From: Styela clava
Lineage: Eukaryota; Chordata; Ascidiacea; Stolidobranchia; Styelidae
Reading direction: 5' to 3'
Length of the DNA: 64,000 bases
Assembly (NCBI RefSeq): GCF_964204865.1
Contig: NC_135258.1
Location: forward strand, 2,719,001-2,783,000
Shown: in pieces, positions 44,078-55,690 of the stretch
Numbering within the stretch: the stretch's first letter is position 1
Layout of the letters: each line of letters starts with the position of its first letter
The notes under the pieces: generated by a model
The model's database searches: none
The model's input: the letters and a program-made list of their open reading frames with translations, nothing else
What the model was told of the DNA's origin: nothing
Position numbers and translations under genes: made by a program

Positions 44078-46105
44078 TCAGTCTTTTAATTTAATTTTCA
44101 CTGAATCCTGGATGATGAATTTCATTCCATCCGGTATCTTGATCACCTCCCATTCATCCTTTGCAATGTTGTATCTCTCTAAATCATCACGACTACAACA
44201 TCCTCCGACTGCATAAATAAAACCCTGAATTGCGTGAGCATGAAACGAATGTCGATCATTAAGCATTGGACTCAGATCATGCCAGTGAGTGCTTATTGGA
44301 TCAAATCGTTGAAATGTATTGTTGGATTCACAATCAGGCAATCCATCAATAAAATCATGAAGTCCACCAAGAAAATAAATATTTCCACCCACTGTAACAA
44401 GTGCAACATCTAAATATAGATTATAGAGCTCTGAATAGAGAGTTTTCCAAATATCAGCTTCAGGATCAAACTGATACACTTCACCTGAAAGCATATCAGA
44501 CATTCCACTAGAGCAGTAAATCTTGTTTTGAAAAACAGTTAATCCAGGTGCCTTTAAAATATGTGATGTATTGTTTAGTCTTGTCCATATGTTTGAATTG
44601 GGATCATACTTCTCAACAGCAGTAATATCATTATATAAAGATAGATCAGAACTCCCGATGACATAAATGTTGTCATTCAAAACAACAGCTGGGGGTGAAT
44701 ATCCATGATTTTCAAGCATATCAGCCATTTTCTCCCAGGTGGCATCTTCATCATTATATTTGAGCCCGTAAACAGCCTTGTTATGCATCAGAACATAAAT
44801 AGAGTCATCAACAGTAACAGATGAAAAACCTGAATATTTTTTCCTCATGTCTTTGTTCATCTCTTGCATTTGCACCCATGAGTTGTTTTCAGGATTATAA
44901 CACTGCAAGAAGCCAGAATTTTTATCGAAAATGGCAATGCCTTCTTTGGTCGTACTTTCAACAACACTCGATGGCGCAATATTCATGGAGTCCATTACAG
45001 ACATGCTGAATTTGAACTGACGATCAGCATTTTTTCTGACAATGTCTTCATTAGCGATGACGTGTCTCCGATACCCAAGAGATAATTTGGATAAATCAAC
45101 CAATCCAATCAGATTGTCTGCAAACATTTTACGACTTTTGGAATCAAATTTAATCCAGTTGAATACAGCATTGAGCTTCACATCCTCCAAAACTTTCAAC
45201 TTTTCTGATTTTATCATGTTCACAACTTCCTTTTTTCCAAGAAAACCAAAATCATTGACCTTTGAGATTTCTTCAAATTTATCCAAAATGAATTGGTTGC
45301 ATATTTCCTCAAGATTTGTCTGATTGAACATTTTGGAAATTTTTCTGGTTCCGAATACTGATTCTGGACTCAGATTTGTTTCAAGAAGTTCCACAATTCC
45401 GCCACAAACTTCATCAAGTTGCAATAATGTGGCAACATGCAATAAATCACCAAGTTTTTCGAATGGAGCCGCAATTTCACAGCTGTACATGTAGTCAACA
45501 CATTTTTTAACACAAAACGCATCAACTTCCTTCATTTCACATATTCCTGATTGTTTTTCCTTTGTGTCATGCGCGAACATCTTATCAAAAAAATCCGAGT
45601 TTGCAGACAACACATTCTTGTGAGCCAGGATTTCATCAGATCCAACCTTGATTAAAACATCACAACGATCTTAGGATAGGATAGGATAGGATTTACATAT
45701 TTATCCCGGGGGAGAGGAAAGCCGATAAGACGGCTTATTCATATGGCGAACCACGGCCTCTCGTCCGGTTACCATTTCAAGTCGGGTATGGGATTAGTTT
45801 TACTGTATTGTTTGTTTTCGGAAGCATGGACTTGGTGGTGGAGGAAGCCGTAACCGACCAGCGGTTACGTGAACCACCCAACGACGGCGAGGAGTCCAGC
45901 AATCCTCTCGCACATAACCATCCCTGCATGGGATTCGAACCTGCGAACCCACGCAGAGTAGTTAGAGGTGCGGTGGCGAGCGTATTCCTAACGCTTAGAC
46001 CGTTGAGCCACACCGCCGATGATCTTTATCTTTTCTCAATCTGTCGAGTCGTTGGAAAACTCTCCATATGCGATTGTTCTTATCACAGTTAATCTCAAGC
46101 TCCAT
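44078..46105 (-). pseudogene. BTB-Kelch copy K5, disrupted by a SINE in codon 29
   Basis: Minus strand; start ATG at 46105 (MELEINCDK). After 28 codons the BTB frame is interrupted by an antisense-lying SINE (45673-46020). Reading into it gives seven foreign codons and then TAA (45997-45995). Beyond the SINE the original frame resumes and stays open for more than 510 codons to the stop at 44078: rest of BTB, BACK (NLSPESVFGTRKISKMF) and Kelch blades (DNIYVIGSSDLSLYND, NKIYCSSGMS, GNIYFLGG, GFIYAVGGCC). The third blade has lost its GG pair. Because everything else is intact, the loss is recent. Its 5' flank is also split, by the element at 46208-50971. Confidence 0.9.
45673..46020 (-). mobile_element. 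Young SINE inserted in the K5 coding sequence
   Basis: 348 bp, antisense on the plus strand. It starts with four AGGAT units (tail) and ends with the tRNA head. Target duplication GATCTT on both sides (45667-45672 and 46021-46026); paralogue K4 shows the uninterrupted site CGATCTTTATC at about 42434. Insert plus duplication is 354 bp, a multiple of three, so the downstream frame is kept, but the SINE has its own in-frame stop. Close to the 20-kb copy. Confidence 0.93.
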
Positions 46106-46199
46106 TTTTAGTTTTGCTGTTCCAAACAACTAAAGGGCGGATACCGGTAAGTCAATTACATGCAAACCGCAAAAATCAAAGTCTCTGCAAAACCAGTAA
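46106..46199 (-). promoter_or_regulatory. K5 leader/5' flank, proximal part
   Basis: Matches the 90 bases before the K2 start (TTTGGAACAGCAAAACTAAAA, GCGGTTTGCATGTA). The distal part of the same flank lies at 50972-51030, beyond the inserted element. Confidence 0.6.
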
Positions 46200-48799
46200 A
46201 CATTTTCACCACTGTGAATTCAGCGGAAAAATATTCTGCAGTTTTCAACCGTTTCCCATGCGGAAAATAATCTCTTATTACAATATTTATAAGGGATAAA
46301 TGGATCCTATTTGGAATAATATGTTCCGAAGGAAACAACTCAGACCAAAATATAAGTTTAAGCACATTTAGCTGGTAGTGGTAATTACAACATACATAAC
46401 TGTATATCACATAAAACAGAAAAACTAAAACGTATTAGAATATATTTGCAAATGAAAAAAATACAAAATAAAAATAGGTACATTTGATGGGAACACAAAA
46501 ATATCGGAAAATATTTTTGCAATGTTACATGCAAACTCTAGGGTTCGAGACCAAATGCAAATATGATCCGCAAAGTTCCGACAACTTTTAACAGTAATTT
46601 TTAATAGTACCAATAGTGAAAAGTATTATATATAAAAGTTGAAGAGAACAAAGCGGGACTTTATGATTTATGGGGCTCCAAATACAGGCCAAAAACAAGA
46701 TTTTCTGAAATTTGATCCGTAATCGATATATCTTGAAGCTGAATTCGAATATGTTGCTTTATATGCCGACAACGATTTCAATATAAGCCAAAAACAAGAT
46801 TTCCTGAAATCTGAGGCGTACTCGATATATCGAGGTGGAATTCGAACATATTGCTTTATTTGCCAACAACTTTTGACAACGATTTCGATGACATGATCAA
46901 GTCAAGTGTCTAACACCAAAGTATGTTCAACAGCGGAACAAAACTTAACAAAATATGGCCCTTCAAAAATTGACAAAAAATCAGATTTTGCTGTATTTCG
47001 AGCGAACTCAATGATTCGATGCCGAATTCGAATATGATCCGCAAAGTGCCGACAACTTTTAACAGTAATTTTGAATAGTACCCATAGTGAAAAGTATTAT
47101 ACATAAAAGTTGAAGGGAACAAAGCGGGACTTTATGATTTATGGGGCTTCAAAATACAGGCCAAAAAAAGATTTTCTGAAATTTGATGCGTACTCGGTAT
47201 ATCGAGGTCGAATTCGAATATGTTGCTTTATATGCCGACAACTTTTGACAACGATTTCGATCACATGTACAAGTCAAGTGTCTAACACCAAAGTATGATC
47301 AACAGCGGAACAAAACTTAACAAAATATGGCCCTTCAAAAATTGACGAAAAATCAGATTTTGCTGTATTTCAATATGATATTCACAGCGTTGAAATTCCA
47401 GACTCACAGCGCGAGAACGTCGATTCATTTAAAACTGAAATGATGGGGACGTTATCATACTCGCCCAATAAGACAGTCCCCCCTAAAATAAGGCCCGAAA
47501 TTTGGATATAAAAAAGCGACTTATTCGCCGGAAAATACGGTATATGCATTATTCGTATTTACAATTAAATGCGGGCCTTTTCGAATTCGACATCCCATCA
47601 TCGATTTCGCACCAAAGATGAAAAAAGCTGATATATTGTGAAAAAAAATTTAAAATTTTTTCCGCTGGTGATCACACTCTGGTGTTGACCACTTGAGTCA
47701 TATATGTAAACGAAATCATTGTCAAAAGTTTTCGGGAAATAGAATAGCATATTCGTAATTGGCGTCGAAGAATCGATATCGCACCAAATATGACAAAATT
47801 TGATTTTCAAACAACTTTTGAAGGCCCATATTTTTTTGATTTTCATTCCGCTGGTGATCATACTTTGTTGGTGGACACTTTAGTTATACATGTTTACAAA
47901 ATCGTTGTCAAAAGTTGTCGGAAAATAGAATAACATATTCGAATTTGGCGTCGAATAATTGATATCGCACCAAATATGGCAAAGTCTGATTTTTACCCAT
48001 TTTTGAAGTCCCGTATTTTTTTTAATTTTCATTCCGCTGGTGATCATACTTTGTTGGTGCACACTTTAATTATACATGTCTACAAAATCGTTGTCAAAAG
48101 TTGTCGGAACAAAGAATGACATATTCGAATTCGGGGTCGAGTAATCGTTATCGCACCAAATATGACAAAATCAGATTTTTATCAATTTTTGAAGGCCCAT
48201 AATTATTCAATTTTAATTCCGCTGGTCATCATACTTTGTTGTTGGAGACTTGAGGTATCCATATAAACGAAATCATAGTCAAAAATTGTCGGAAAATAAA
48301 ATAACAAATTCGAATTCGGGGTCGAATAGTTGATATCGCAATAAATATAACAAAATCTGATTTTCATCAATTTTGAAAGCCATTATTTTTTCAATTTTCA
48401 TTCCGCTGGTGATCATACTTTGTTGTTGGATACTTAGGTTATACGTGTAAACGAAATCTTGTCAAAAGTTGTCGGAAAATAAAATAACATATTCGAATTC
48501 GGCATCGAATCATTGAGTTCGCACAAAATACAGCAAAATCAGATTTTTCGTCAATTTTTGAAGGCCCATATTTTGTTAAGTTTAGTTCTGCTGATGATCA
48601 TACTTTGGTGTTAGACACTTGACTTGTAAATGTCATTGAAATCGTTGTCAAAAATTGTCGGCATTTATAGCAACATATTCGAATTCGGCCTCGATATATC
48701 GAGTACGCATCAAATTTCGGAAAATATTGTTTTTGGCCGGTATTTGAAGCCCCATAAATCATAAAGTCCCGCTTTGTTCCCTTCAACTTTTATATATAA

Positions 48800-50570
48800 T
48801 ACTTGTCACTATTGGTACTATTCAAAATTACTGTTAAAAGTTGTCGGCACTTTGTGGATCATATTCGAATTCGGCATCGAATCATTGAGTTCGTACGAAA
48901 TATAGCAAAATCTGATTTTTCGTCACTTTTTGAAGGGCCATATTTTGTTAAGTTTTGTTCCGCTGTTGATCATACTTTTGTGTTAGACACTTGAGTTGTA
49001 CATGTGATCGAAATCGTTTTCAAAAGTTGTCGGCATATAAAGCAACATATTCGAATTCAGCCTAGATATACCGAGTACGCATCAAATTTCAGAAATTCTT
49101 TTTTTGGCCTGTATTTGAAGCCCCATAAATCATAAAGTCCCGCTTTGTTCCCTTCAACTTTTATATATAATACTTGTCACTATTGGTACTATTCAAAATT
49201 ACTGTTTAGAGTTGTCGGCACTTTGCGGATCATATTCGAATTCGGCATCGAATCATTGAGTTCGCACAAAATACAGCAAAATCTGATTTTTCGACTATTT
49301 TTGAAGGGACATGTTTTGTTAAGTTTTGTTCCGCTGTTGATCATACTTAGGTGTTAGACACTTGACTTGTACATGTGATCGAAATCGTTTTCAAAAGTTG
49401 TTGGCAAATAAAGCAACATGTTCGAATTCGACCTCGATATATCGAGTACGCATCAAATTTCGGAAAATATTGTTTTTGGCCGGTATTTGAAGCCCCATAA
49501 ATCATAAAGTCCCGCTTTGTCCCCTTCAACTTTTATATATATTACTTGTCACTATTGGTACTATTCAAAATTACTGTTAAAAGTTGTCGGCACTTTGTGG
49601 ATCATATTCGAATTCGGCATCGAATCATTGAGTTCGTACGAAATATAGCAAAATCTGATTTTTCGTCACTTTTTGAAGGGCCATATTTTGTTAAGTTTTG
49701 TTCCGCTGTTGATCATACTTTTGTGTTAGACACTTGAGTTGTACATGTGATCGAAATTGTTTTCAAAAGTTGTCGGCATATAAAGCAACATATTCGAATT
49801 CGGCCTCGATATACCGAGTACGCATCAAATTTCAGAAAATCTTTTTTTGGCCTGTATTTGAAGCCCCATAAATCATGAAGTCCCGCTTTGTTCCCTTCAA
49901 CTTTTATATATAATACTTGTCACTATTGGTACTATTCAAAATTACTGTTTAGAGTTGTCGGCACTTTGCGGATCATATTCGAATTCGGCATCGAATCATT
50001 GAGTTCGCACAAAATACAGCAAAATCTGATTTTTCGACTATTTTTGAAGGGCCATATTTTGTTAAGTTTTGTTCCGCTGTTGATCATACTTTGGTGTTAG
50101 ACACTTGACTTGTACATGTGATCGAAATCGTTTTCAAAAGATGTTGGCAAATAAAGCAACATATTCGAATTCGGCCTCGATATATCGAGTACGCATCAAA
50201 TTTCGGAAAATATTGTTTTTGGCCGGTATTTGAAGCCCCATAAATCATAAAGTCCCGCTTTGTTCCCTTCAACTTTTATATATAATACTTTCCACTATTG
50301 GTAATATTCAAAATTACTATTAAAAGTTGTCGGCACTTTGCGGATCATATTTGAATTCGGCATCGAATCATTTAGTTCGCACGAAATACAGCAAAATCTG
50401 ATTTTTCGTCAAATTTTGAAGGGCCATATTTTGTTAAGTTTTGCTCCGTTGTTGATCATACTTTGGTGTTAGACACTTGACTTGTACATGTGATCGAAAT
50501 CGTTGGCAAAAGTTGTCGGCATATAAAGCAACATGTTCGAATTCGGCCTCGATATATCGAGTACGCATCA
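48800..50570. repeat. 371/372-bp tandem repeat with 743-bp higher-order period
   Basis: ATTGGTAC-type landmarks at 48811, 49182, 49554, 49925 and 50297 give spacings of 371, 372, 371 and 372. Units one and three are nearly identical, as are two and four, so the working unit is a dimer of 743 bp. A further unit at 50789 is displaced by about 120 bases by an insertion starting with (GA)n at 50607. Unit landmarks: CATATTCGAATTCGGC, GTTGTCGGCA and AAAGTCCCGCTTTGTTC. Confidence 0.85.
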
Positions 50571-50603
50571 AATTTCAGAAAATCTTGTTTTTGGCCTGTA
50601 TTT

Positions 50604-50726
50604 GGAGAGAGAGAGAGAGAGAATTTTATTGTTTCGTCAAACCAGAAAACACATACAATATATATATGATAGCAAAATGAGAAAAATTAGGTTTCGGTAG
50701 ATGACAGGGTGGTTATGGTTATGGGA
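50604..50726. repeat. 120-bp insertion starting with (GA)n inside the satellite unit
   Basis: Interrupts a unit between TGTATTTG and GAGCCCCATAAATC, which are adjacent in the other units. It begins with nine GA pairs followed by ATTTTATTGTTTCGTC. Origin not recognised; possibly the end of a retroelement. Confidence 0.6.
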
Positions 50727-51182
50727 GCCCCATAAATCATAAAGTCCCGCTTTGTTCTCTTCAACTTCTATATATAATACTTTTCACTATTGGTACTATT
50801 CAAAATTACTGTTAAAAGTTGTCGGAACTTTGCGGATCAAATTTGCATTTGGTCTCGAACCTCGAGTTTTGCATCATTGCAAAAATATTTTCCGATATTT
50901 TTGTGTTCCCATCAAATGTAGCCTACCGGTTGAAAACTACAGAATAATTTTCCGCTGAAATTCACAGTGGTACATTTTCAGCTGACAGTTACCCGATTTT
51001 CAGAAATCATACCCGCCATGCGTCCGGTTAATTATACCATTTTTGAAATGATCGTCTGAACGACTCTAAAGTTTAAAAATGTTAACACTGGTTAGGCACG
51101 AAATAGACTTATAAACTATTTCACTGAATTCTCGTATTTATTTTTGCTGTTTGGTTTTTAAAAAATTGCCCACCGGCGCATC

Positions 51183-51677
51183 GTGGGGGACGGACTAAAA
51201 GTAGCCACGATTGGATAAGATTTACATATTTATTCCGGAGGAGAGGAAAGCCGATAAGACTGCTCAACCATATGGCGAACCACAGCCTCTCGTCCGGTTA
51301 CCATTTCATGTCGAGTATGGGATTTTATGCGCATATTTAGCCACTCAAGTATAAAGGGGAAGTTGACGTAATAACATTCAAAAAGATATCAGGTTACTTG
51401 AAGTTAGTCAAAAAAAAAATAATGTTGAACATGCACGGGGCAACAAGTAAATCCAATAAGGAGGTTTAAAACGTAGTATTGGAAAGAGTATGTGGTGACT
51501 GAGCGCATGCGAGTTCCATACCACATTTCAAATCTCCTTATTGTATTTACATGTTGCATTTTTTGTGTTCAACATTTAATTTTACTATATTTAACTAGTT
51601 CATTATTTTTTTAAAACTTATGACACCCATTTATTATATATTTTTTCCTAACTGTCTACCTTTAGTCCGTCCCCTCA
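51183..51677. mobile_element. MITE with GGGGACGGACTAAA ends, nested in a SINE head
   Basis: The terminal inverted repeat GGGGACGGACTAAAAGTAG at the left matches CTACCTTTAGTCCGTCCCC at the right, flanked by GCATCGTG and TCATCGTG. An inner inverted pair (TGTTGAACATGC... at 51424 and ...TTTTGTGTTCAACA near 51572) suggests a second hairpin element inside. An antisense SINE tail (51214-51325) is also nested in it. Outside, the two halves of an old SINE head (CCGGCGCATCGTG | GCTAAGCGTTGAGAATACG) are rejoined if the MITE is removed. Confidence 0.7.
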
Positions 51678-51758
51678 TCGTGCTAGCTAAGCGTTGAGAA
51701 TACGCTCGTTAACGCACGTCTGATTAGCCTGCGTGGGTCGTTCGAATCCCGTAGAGCA

Positions 51759-51903
51759 CAGCGGTTCCCAAACGTTTTGTTTTTATGATAAATACAATAA
51801 ATGAAGCCATCATGTATTAGTTATGCTTGAAACAAAATTCTGTTAATTTTTGGGGCGCACACGGGACGGCAAATCGCGGCGGCGTCCGCTTTGAGAACCG
51901 CTG
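51759..51903. mobile_element. Short hAT-like MITE
   Basis: 145 bp with ends CAGCGGTTCCCAAACG and TTTGAGAACCGCTG (inverted). It follows the box-B region of a SINE head directly. Flanks are similar (CCGTAGAG and CCGTAGGA), but a clean 8-bp duplication is not established. Confidence 0.65.
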
Positions 51904-51925
51904 CCGTAGGATAGAAGCTACGTTT

Positions 51926-52770
51926 TGACACAATAAAATCAATACATATGGAAATAAAATCGTAACCTATGTTGAAAATGAGCATCGAATTGATCTATAA
52001 TGTTATTTTCATAGCAAACCTTTGACAGCAAAATTTTTTCCACCTGGTTGTGTTGGCCCAACCCGTCAAATGATGAAAGTCCTATTTGAAGCTTTCCGAA
52101 AGTCTGACAGAAATGGTAGGTCGAAATCAAGTCCCAAAACTTAAAGAGTTTTACAAGGTATCCAATTCTTCTGGAATACTTTTGCATTACATAATTTTCT
52201 ATTGCTTATCGTCAGAGCAGGATTCTTCTTGAGATGTTGGTGTCCTGTATGCTGGTATATATTAGCGTGGTTAATATCTTACCGCTAGTGTAACGATAAT
52301 ATCGGTTAAAAACCGAAGACTTATCGATCGAAAGTTAGGGGATCCCCCAAAACAGAAACTGCAGTTTCGATTCATCCGCTCTTGCAACTTGCGCACTGCG
52401 CATCGCACACACACACTCGGCGGGTCTCAAAATTCTCTCGCTTTACAAAAATCTAGATCCCTATATCAATAATTGATTGATAACTCGCTAATTATACGAC
52501 ATAATTCGCCCAAAATCAATAGGCTTCTGGTCCGAGATAAGATGAATGCACATGCAAAATCTGGAGCAGATTCAATCTCGCTTTCGTGAGATATCGCGTG
52601 CATCTAACAGACAAATACCTATCAACATACTTACCGATTAAAATCGATAAGTAATAAGTTATGTGTTTAAAGTTACGACACAGAGCAATCTTATGTATAT
52701 GCAAGACAAAAAACTGTTGAAGACAACCGATCGATTGTTCTACAGAATCTACATTGTCTCACAGAAAACC
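51926..52770. repeat. Diverged duplication, copy 1 (partner 55840-56320), with inserted repeat
   Basis: 51926-52294 matches 55847-56217, and 52663-52770 matches 56228-56325 (e.g. TAAAATCGTAACCTATGTTG, CATAGCAAACCTTTGACA, GATGTTGGTGTCCT, TATGTGTTTAAAGTTA). The stretch 52295-52662 is absent from the partner and is an inserted dispersed repeat. No coding in either copy. Confidence 0.75.
52295..52662 (-). mobile_element. Dispersed repeat, short copy (relative at 62015-62810)
   Basis: Contains CTTATCGATCGAAAGTTAGG, GGATCCCCCAAAACAGAAAC, ATTATACGACATAATTC, ATATCGCGTGCATCTAACAG and CTTACCGATT. All of these recur in inverted order at 62030-62780, where the copy is about twice as long. The empty site in the partner duplication near 56217 fixes the borders within a few bases. 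Class not recognised. Confidence 0.7.
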
Positions 52771-53430
52771 ATTACCTGCAAACATTTTACCAAGTGTTGC
52801 TTTTATCAGAGCGTAAAAAAGGTGAAAGTCTTGCCTTATTTGAAGATTTTGAAAGAAAGCAAGGCATCAAAAATGCTATGCATTGCAAAAAACGTCAGTC
52901 AGATGTAGGTAAAGTGGTGACGAATATGAATCCTTTGCACCTTATACAAATAAAAAAAAAAAATTCAGGAGCATAGCGTTTTGGTCTCACTCTATCTCAA
53001 GTATTGTACCTTTTACAGAAGTTTTTTCTCTCCACTTGACCCATAATCAAGGCTGCCATAACGTCCCTATTTCTAAGATTTGTCCTTATTTTGAAGGCCT
53101 TTGTAAATATTTTTGTCCTTATTTTTAACAAACGTCCTTATTTTGACATGTTTCCTTATGAATAAATATATACCGGTAAATTAAACTATGAATTTGGTTT
53201 AGATCTGGAACTTCATAAGATATAAAATGAGTACACGTAAAAATATTTGCTGTGATGATTATGAGAAAGAATTCAACAGCGTCAAACAAAACGAATGGCC
53301 AGTGTTTTGCGCACTGCAGCTTTCGTGAATGTGACATTAACCTGGAATCCATAGGTAAATCAGCAATTTCTGCTCACAATGCAACCCAGAAGGCAGGAGC
53401 ACAAAGACTCTGCTCAATAAATTGAATCAA
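52771..53430. other. Non-coding stretch
   Basis: Several short open frames, none with a recognisable domain. Phrases such as GTCCTTATTTT repeat at 53080-53160 and again at 53524, giving a degenerate repetitive feel. Confidence 0.4.
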
Positions 53431-53549
53431 ACCAAGAGTCAATGATTATACAAGGGTCGCACTGCATGAATACATTCTGTTTATTACATTTCATTCATTG
53501 CTATCTTATTACTATGTTTTCCTGTCCTTATTTTGGGGTTCATATCGAT

Positions 53550-53849
53550 GGCAGCACTGCCTATAATACTAAATCTAAAAGCGTAATAACCACCAATCTC
53601 ACAGTCGAAGAAATCGAAATTTTAGATTACATAGCAGGATATGTTTTCAGAAAAATTTATCACAGTGAAGGAATTTCAGCTAGTCATAAACTCATATTGT
53701 TAAAAAAAATTACGCTTACGAAAGTGAAAGAAAGAAAAGATTCCACAACGAAACATGCTTATGGGGAACATTGGAATGGCTATCTCAATACATGCAAGCT
53801 GCTGAAATTTATTTCCATCATCACATCATTGAACATTAGAACTTGGTAA
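53550..53849 (+). pseudogene. Transposase-like fragment with IAGYVFRK motif
   Basis: The ORF at 53442-53849 carries LTVEEIEILDYIAGYVFRK in its second half, similar to EKGIIEYIAGYTLKK in the fragment at 25.4-26.2 kb and to the C-terminal Y-AGY segment of P/THAP9-type transposases. The N-terminal third does not look related. No flanking transposase sequence was found, so this is a small relic. Confidence 0.4.
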
Positions 53850-55690
53850 AGAAGAAAAAGATTTTCAAATCATTCATGAGTGAATACCTCAATGTATTAA
53901 TCAATGTAGCTGAATGTCAAAATGTAACAACACTTACTTGAAAAAGTATTCAAAAAATTAGAGCAAATGTATAAGCAAAGCTGACAGATGTTTGGTCTAA
54001 TATGGTATAATTGGAGCCCTTCATACGTTGGAGAAGCAATGAAATGTTGTTCTTTTTTATCCTATAACAGAAACATATGAGTACAAAATGAGTTGCATGC
54101 AGCTGTATAAAATTTATTTTGCTAATCACCTATTGTAGACTTCCAGTGTGTAAAATAATTTATGAAATTTTGGCTGATCCATTGCAGTCTTTTGTCTCCA
54201 GATGTTTCAGAGGGAGTAGATTTTCGTTTTTGAGGTACGCCACGTTTGTAGTGCTGCTGCTGCATATGCCAAGAAAGGTATTCTGCAGTTTGCAATACCT
54301 GGCAGTTGCTTCAAATTCAGACATTTTCAAAATTTCAGCAGGAAGAACCTAGGAAGAAAAATTTCCATGGTTCATCTGTTATTAAAGACTTAAATAATGT
54401 TGGCAATTTTAGAAATAATAATCATGCTCCAAGTATTTACATGCTCGATAGGTGATAGATCCAATAAAAAATACCAATAAATTAATATCTAAAACAATAC
54501 TTTGTGCTTCACCTGTGCTGAATATTTAACAGACATTTTTGTCAAGCTATTGAGTTAATCATGTTGGTCTGTTAGTTTACATGACTGTTTCAAATGTTTT
54601 TTTAGACATATCTTCATAAATTCCCTCCTGGATGTGTTTTCAAGCCAAAACCCCATCTGGTGACAGCAAATCATTCTTCAAAATGAGTTTCGAGCAGTCT
54701 GCAAAAATTTATATTTAAGTTACGATATTTTGAAATAAATTGCCTACAACAATTGGAGCTTGGGCCTTGTCTACCATCTAAGCATGTGTGTTTTATATAT
54801 ATAAGTATAACAGCCACTTTGACGAAGTGTTATTTGAAACAAAAATGTGAATACCTCAAAAAACAAATGGAATTAATGAAATGTAAGCGTTCCAGGAGAA
54901 TTATTCATGCATTCAATGAATGTGGTGTGGTGATGGATTTTGCAGTAGCAAAAAAGTTATTGCTATTTAACACAAATCAATAATTTGTTAACACTCGACA
55001 AAATAATGCAAACTTTCTTTGGCATATCTAAAATCATAAATATATATATATTGAAGCCATGTATAGATAATAGCAATGATAGGTATCCAATTTATGTGAA
55101 TAAGAGTATTAGTACCAGCCTGAAATCAAGCAAAATATGTGTGTTCAATTTATGTTTTCATACCGACCTTACAATTTCAGGGTGGTATCGTTCACCACAT
55201 TTCTTTTTTGCTGACAGTTTTAGTTGCTCAATCGAAAATTTTCATTGATATGGCTGTATGGTGTAAGTTGATTCTGATTTTTGAGATAAATCAATTCGTC
55301 AAATTATACCCTTGCTTACTGCTACACAGCATAAATCCTCACACTGCAACTTTTTTATAATCCTTTCCTTCCTGAAAATATACATATTAGGTTACATAAT
55401 ATCTTGATCTCTTAACAAAATTTACATTCCTTGACAAATCATTACTGTATTGGCTACCTAGGACATTCACAACTTTTTCTTTTTAGGCTGAACAATCGTA
55501 GCACAAAGTGATTCTCTACTACATCTACGCATGGGAGCCTTGAAGTGAATTTAAAATCTTCAGATCTTACTGTCATTTGTCAACGTGCTTTCAAGTACTA
55601 CGACCGGTTCTAGGGCCTTCCCTCTCAAATGATCGCTTTTCTATTTTGTTTTGTAATTTGCATGACTTTTAATGACTTTCTCAAAGGATT
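53850..55690. other. Non-coding stretch
   Basis: AT-rich with many short ORFs on the plus strand, none showing a family I know. Confidence 0.4.

Larger units (their letters stand above)
46208..50971. mobile_element. 4.8-kb fold-back element built of inverted satellite-like arrays
   Basis: The ends ACCACTGTGAATTCAGCGG (left) and CCGCTGAAATTCACAGTGGT (right) are inverted repeats extending about 50 bases, flanked by the exact octamer ACATTTTC (46200-46207 and 50972-50979). The empty site is visible upstream of K2 (near 32080-32095). The left 1 kb carries repeat units in one orientation and the right 2.4 kb carries them in the other (units starting near 48811, 49182, 49554, 49925 and 50297). A unit of half the size (about 175 bp) fills 47.6-48.5 kb. 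A separate short sequence (47380-47545) sits near the switch. No ORF codes for a recognisable protein; the repeated 60-70-codon ORFs are the satellite unit read over and over. Confidence 0.85.

Noticed and set aside
48598-50272. Repeated 60-70-codon ORFs that look like a conserved small-protein family
   Set aside because: They are the 371-bp satellite unit translated repeatedly; identical peptides reflect tandem DNA repeats.
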